From Prevotellaceae bacterium UBA3627 (lineage in GTDB: Bacteria; Bacteroidota; Bacteroidia; Bacteroidales; Bacteroidaceae), in NCBI GenBank assembly GCA_002373375.1, contig DFLE01000035.1, positions 1 to 33,320 on the forward strand: a stretch of 33,320 bases of DNA. Direction: 5' to 3'. Shown here piece after piece: positions 31,232-33,320 of the stretch. A program made the translations under genes and the position numbers. The notes below the pieces were generated by a model. The model had not been told where the DNA came from. It did not search any database and was given only the letters and a program-made list of their open reading frames with translations. Position 1 is the first letter of the stretch, and each line of letters opens with the position of its first letter.

Positions 31232-31879
31232 ATGACTTTAGTTTCCCCCTCTCTTCTCGCGGCAGACTTCTTACATCTTGACCGTGAGATAGAGATGATA
31301 AATAGTAGTGAGGCCGACTGGCTTCACCTTGATGTCATGGATGGCTCTTTCGTGCCAAACATATCTTTCGGCTTCCCGGTGTTGGAGGCTGTGGCAAAGG
31401 TATGCACCAAACCTCTTGACGTACATTATATGATAGAGCGTCCGGAGCGCTATATTCGTCAGACAGCGGCGCTCGGGGCAATGATGATGAATGTGCATTA
31501 TGAGGCTTCCGTGCATCTCAACAGAACCATACAAGAGATACATGACGCAGGCATGAAGGCCGGCGTCACGCTTAATCCGTCAACACCGCTATGTGCCATA
31601 GAGGATGTTCTTGAGGATGTGGATATGGTGCTGCTTATGAGTGTGAATCCTGGCTTCGGGGGACAGAAGTTTATAGAGAACACCATACAGAGAGTGGAGC
31701 GTCTGCGCCAAATGATAGATGGGAGCAGTTCAAAGGCTCTCATTGAGGTTGACGGCGGAGTGCAGAATGAAACTGCTCCACGTCTTGTGAAGGCTGGTGT
31801 TGACGTGCTTGTGTCGGGCAGCTATATCTTTAGGGCGGAGAATCCTCAGGAAAGGATTTCTGAACTAAAACGGCTGTAA
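31232..31879 (+). CDS. rpe: Ribulose-phosphate 3-epimerase
   Basis: The 215-residue protein is a TIM barrel with the family motifs VSPSLLAADFLHL, WLHLDVMDGSFVPNISFG (metal and catalytic Asp), LDVHYMIERPERYI, VNPGFGGQKF and IEVDGGVQ (second catalytic Asp). It interconverts ribulose 5-phosphate and xylulose 5-phosphate in the pentose phosphate pathway. Length is normal. It follows the small 42-residue frame by 9 bases. A nested palindromic element begins directly after its stop. Confidence 0.97.
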   Translation: MTLVSPSLLAADFLHLDREIEMINSSEADWLHLDVMDGSFVPNISFGFPVLEAVAKVCTKPLDVHYMIERPERYIRQTAALGAMMMNVHYEASVHLNRTIQEIHDAGMKAGVTLNPSTPLCAIEDVLEDVDMVLLMSVNPGFGGQKFIENTIQRVERLRQMIDGSSSKALIEVDGGVQNETAPRLVKAGVDVLVSGSYIFRAENPQERISELKRL

Positions 31880-31880
31880 A

Positions 31881-32016
31881 AAGAGAACGTGTCAGATTAA
31901 ACAAACAACGGATTTCACCGATTAATAACTTGCTGATATTCAGCAATGACGAAAATCCGTGTAATCGGTGAAATCCGTTGTTAAAGAGAATTGTTGTTTT
32001 TTTGACGCATCCTCTT
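31881..32016. repeat. Nested palindromic element after rpe
   Basis: The outer arms, AAGAGAACGTGTCA (31881-31894) and TGACGCATCCTCTT (32003-32016), pair over 12 of 14 positions and resemble the tyrA terminator arms. Inside lies a perfect 21-base inverted repeat (31904-31924 and 31962-31982; core GGATTTCACCGATTA). Inside that is a perfect 7-base hairpin, TTGCTGA-TAT-TCAGCAA (31930-31946). Seven T precede the right outer arm. It could end both rpe and the convergent sigma-factor gene. Confidence 0.85.
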
Positions 32017-32121
32017 GTATGTGACAATGTGTATATGCTGTTTCCTCCGTCGTGCGATTTACGTTAGTGATGCAAAATTAAGTTTGGTTATTATTGGCTT
32101 TGTGTTGCTTGTTCAAGGATA

Positions 32122-32721
32122 TTACACCAGTTGCAGTTGCATGCGGTTCTCCTTGGCCAGCCTGCGCATATTTATCAAAGCGTAGCGCATACGGCCCAGG
32201 CAAGTGTTGATGCTTGCTCCGGTTATCTCTGATATTTCTTTGAATGAAAGATTCTGATAGTAGCGCATCTTGACTATCTCGCTCTGTACTTCAGGCAGGT
32301 AGTCTATCATGTTGCGTACGTCGTCCATCACTTGTGCGTTGGCAAGCAAGTCCTCGCGTGAGGTCTCCAGTATCTGCTTGTCGCTCATCTGTGCTATCAG
32401 CAGGTCGTCGCCCTCGGCATCTATCAGGTGCTTTGCCTTCTGACGACGGTAATAGTCCATGATGGCGTTATGCGCAATACGTATCATCCACGCGTTGAAC
32501 TTTCCCGTGGGTGAATATTTGCGCATCTGCAACTTCTGTATAGCTTTGAGGAACGTGTCCTGGAAGATATCATCAGCTACCTCTCTGTTACGAACAATAA
32601 ATACGATATATGAGAAAATGCCCGTCTGCGTCCGGTTGAGTAATATATCAAACGCACGGTTATTGCCTTCCATATACTCCAAAGCTAACTCTTCATCGGT
32701 TAGCTGTGACAGTTTATCCAT
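32122..32721 (-). CDS. ECF-type RNA polymerase sigma factor
   Basis: The 199-residue protein has sigma region 2 (about 25-95: ADDIFQDTFLKAIQKL and GKFNAWMIRIAHNAIMDYYRR) and region 4 (about 135-190: YLPEVQSEIVKMRYYQNLSFKEISEITGAS as the helix-turn-helix). There is no region 1 or 3, so it is an ECF (group 4) sigma factor. An anti-sigma gene would be expected just downstream on the minus strand, but rpe is there in the opposite direction. The gene stands alone with its own promoter and a leader of about 135 bases. The regulon is unknown. Confidence 0.93.
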   Translation of the reverse strand: MDKLSQLTDEELALEYMEGNNRAFDILLNRTQTGIFSYIVFIVRNREVADDIFQDTFLKAIQKLQMRKYSPTGKFNAWMIRIAHNAIMDYYRRQKAKHLIDAEGDDLLIAQMSDKQILETSREDLLANAQVMDDVRNMIDYLPEVQSEIVKMRYYQNLSFKEISEITGASINTCLGRMRYALINMRRLAKENRMQLQLV

Positions 32722-32863
32722 TATCTTACCTTTCTGTAAATGATGTCAGTTTTCACTTTCATCTTGTTTTGAGTAAAATTAATTCTATAGGCAATAATGT
32801 TTAGAAATGATTAATAAAAATGGGTGCTGTGTTTGTTATGACACCCTAACGTATCTCAGCGTG

Positions 32864-32895
32864 CAAAATTATATAATAAACTTGAAATAAACAAA
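32864..32895 (-). promoter_or_regulatory. Promoter of the ECF sigma gene
   Basis: On the minus strand TTTG (32892-32895) and TAATTTTG (32864-32871) are 20 bases apart. The leader holds a short hairpin, GGGTG (32822-32826) with CACCC (32842-32846). Confidence 0.55.
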
Positions 32896-33038
32896 AAAAT
32901 TAACTCTTTTTAAGTAGAAACCAGCCACCAGACCGCCCTGCTTACGTCTTTCATCTTCTTCCGTCTTCCTTTGTCTCCTTCTTGACGAAAAAAGTTATTA
33001 ACTCAACTTTCGCAAGCTTCAGTTTCGTTGAGGTTTAA
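32896..33038. other. Intergenic stretch with pyrimidine-rich tract
   Basis: No gene is visible here. A C/T-rich tract lies at about 32946-32986 (CGTCTTTCATCTTCTTCCGT and on). The rest is A/T-rich and leads into the palindromic element. Confidence 0.5.
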
Positions 33039-33204
33039 GGTTCTTGCTTAGGCAAGCGTCACTGCGTGCCGAGCGGTGAGGTCGCTTCACTTCAAGGTTT
33101 TAAGGTGATATTAGGCAACTATTCACCACAATTAAACATATTTCACCTCATGACCTTACGGCCTTATCGCTCGGCACGCAGTGACGCTTGCCTAAGCAAG
33201 AACC
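33039..33204. repeat. Palindromic element with perfect 37-bp inverted repeat
   Basis: The arms lie at 33039-33075 and 33168-33204 and are exact reverse complements over 37 bases (outer end GGTTCTTGCTTAGGCAAGCG, inner end TGCGTGCCGAGCG). The 92-base middle keeps weaker inverted similarity (AAGGTGATAT against ATATTTCACCTC). Outside the arms, imperfect inverted words with AGTTTCG and TCAACTT extend the symmetry to about 33001-33233. No transposase gene is inside. Confidence 0.92.
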
Positions 33205-33270
33205 TGATAACCCAACAAGTTGAGCGAAACTTGAATACATAACTATAACAATACATACCTGACAAAAAAG

Positions 33271-33320
33271 ATGAAAAGACAAATCCTTACCTTATTTATT
33301 ATGCTGACCGGCATGGCCTA
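33271..33320 (+). CDS. Start of a secreted protein, cut by the window edge
   Basis: The ATG at 33271 opens MKRQILTLFIMLTGMA before the window ends. Two basic residues followed by a hydrophobic stretch are a typical signal peptide start. Nothing more can be said about the product. It lies 67 bases after the right arm of the palindromic element, so its promoter may be inside or next to that element; none matched the consensus. Confidence 0.6.
   Translation, partial: MKRQILTLFIMLTGMA

Noticed and set aside
33076..33167. Definite invertible promoter
   Set aside because: No recombinase gene is in the window and no good promoter box is found in either orientation; kept only as one hypothesis.

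Overview
The window looks like a chromosomal segment of a Bacteroidales bacterium, most likely of the Prevotella group. Promoters match the Bacteroidetes pattern (TTTG, then 19-20 bases, then TAnnTTTG). There are no clear Shine-Dalgarno sites. The proteins are typical of that phylum: an rseC-rnfBCDGEA cluster, a Porin_10-like porin, a DUF5686 protein with a carboxypeptidase-regulatory domain, a DUF4468-like protein, and a DAHP synthase fused to chorismate mutase. No tRNA, rRNA, insertion sequence, prophage or CRISPR array was seen.

Layout. Positions 1-2150 (minus) hold a membrane-anchored MORN + GH25 lysozyme-like protein followed by rbfA, which runs off the left edge. Positions 2176-8107 (minus) hold the Rnf operon: rseC, rnfB, rnfC, rnfD, rnfG, rnfE, rnfA. 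RnfB is short and lacks its ferredoxin domain, and it shares a 41-residue C-terminal tail with RnfC. Two structured or repeated spacers lie inside this operon. Positions 8165-15792 (plus) hold pyruvate kinase, an RluA-type pseudouridine synthase, two small membrane proteins, a DUF4468-like protein, a porin, queC and an acyltransferase, closed by a terminator. A DUF5686 protein follows (15887-18457).

Positions 18477-22780 (plus) hold a Phe/Tyr operon: prephenate dehydratase, aminotransferase, DAHP synthase-chorismate mutase and prephenate dehydrogenase. Its leader encodes a Phe/Tyr-rich 24-residue peptide, followed by mutually exclusive antiterminator and terminator hairpins. This is a textbook ribosome-stalling attenuator.

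Positions 22780-27265 (minus) hold a four-gene signalling operon: small (p)ppGpp synthetase, small (p)ppGpp hydrolase, a sensor protein carrying both a SpoIIE phosphatase and an RsbW-like kinase domain, and a STAS anti-sigma-antagonist. This links alarmone turnover to a partner-switch module and is the best candidate for an undescribed system. Upstream of it (27208-27799) are an array of degenerate 22-bp units and the terminator of a thioredoxin-like lipid/periplasmic-type protein gene (27800-29317, minus).

Positions 29481-31027 (plus) hold infC-rpmI-rplT with a strong terminator. A small ORF and rpe follow, then a nested palindromic element, then an ECF sigma factor gene (minus). The right end (32896-33270) holds a large palindromic element with a perfect 37-bp inverted repeat, just before the first codons of a secreted protein.
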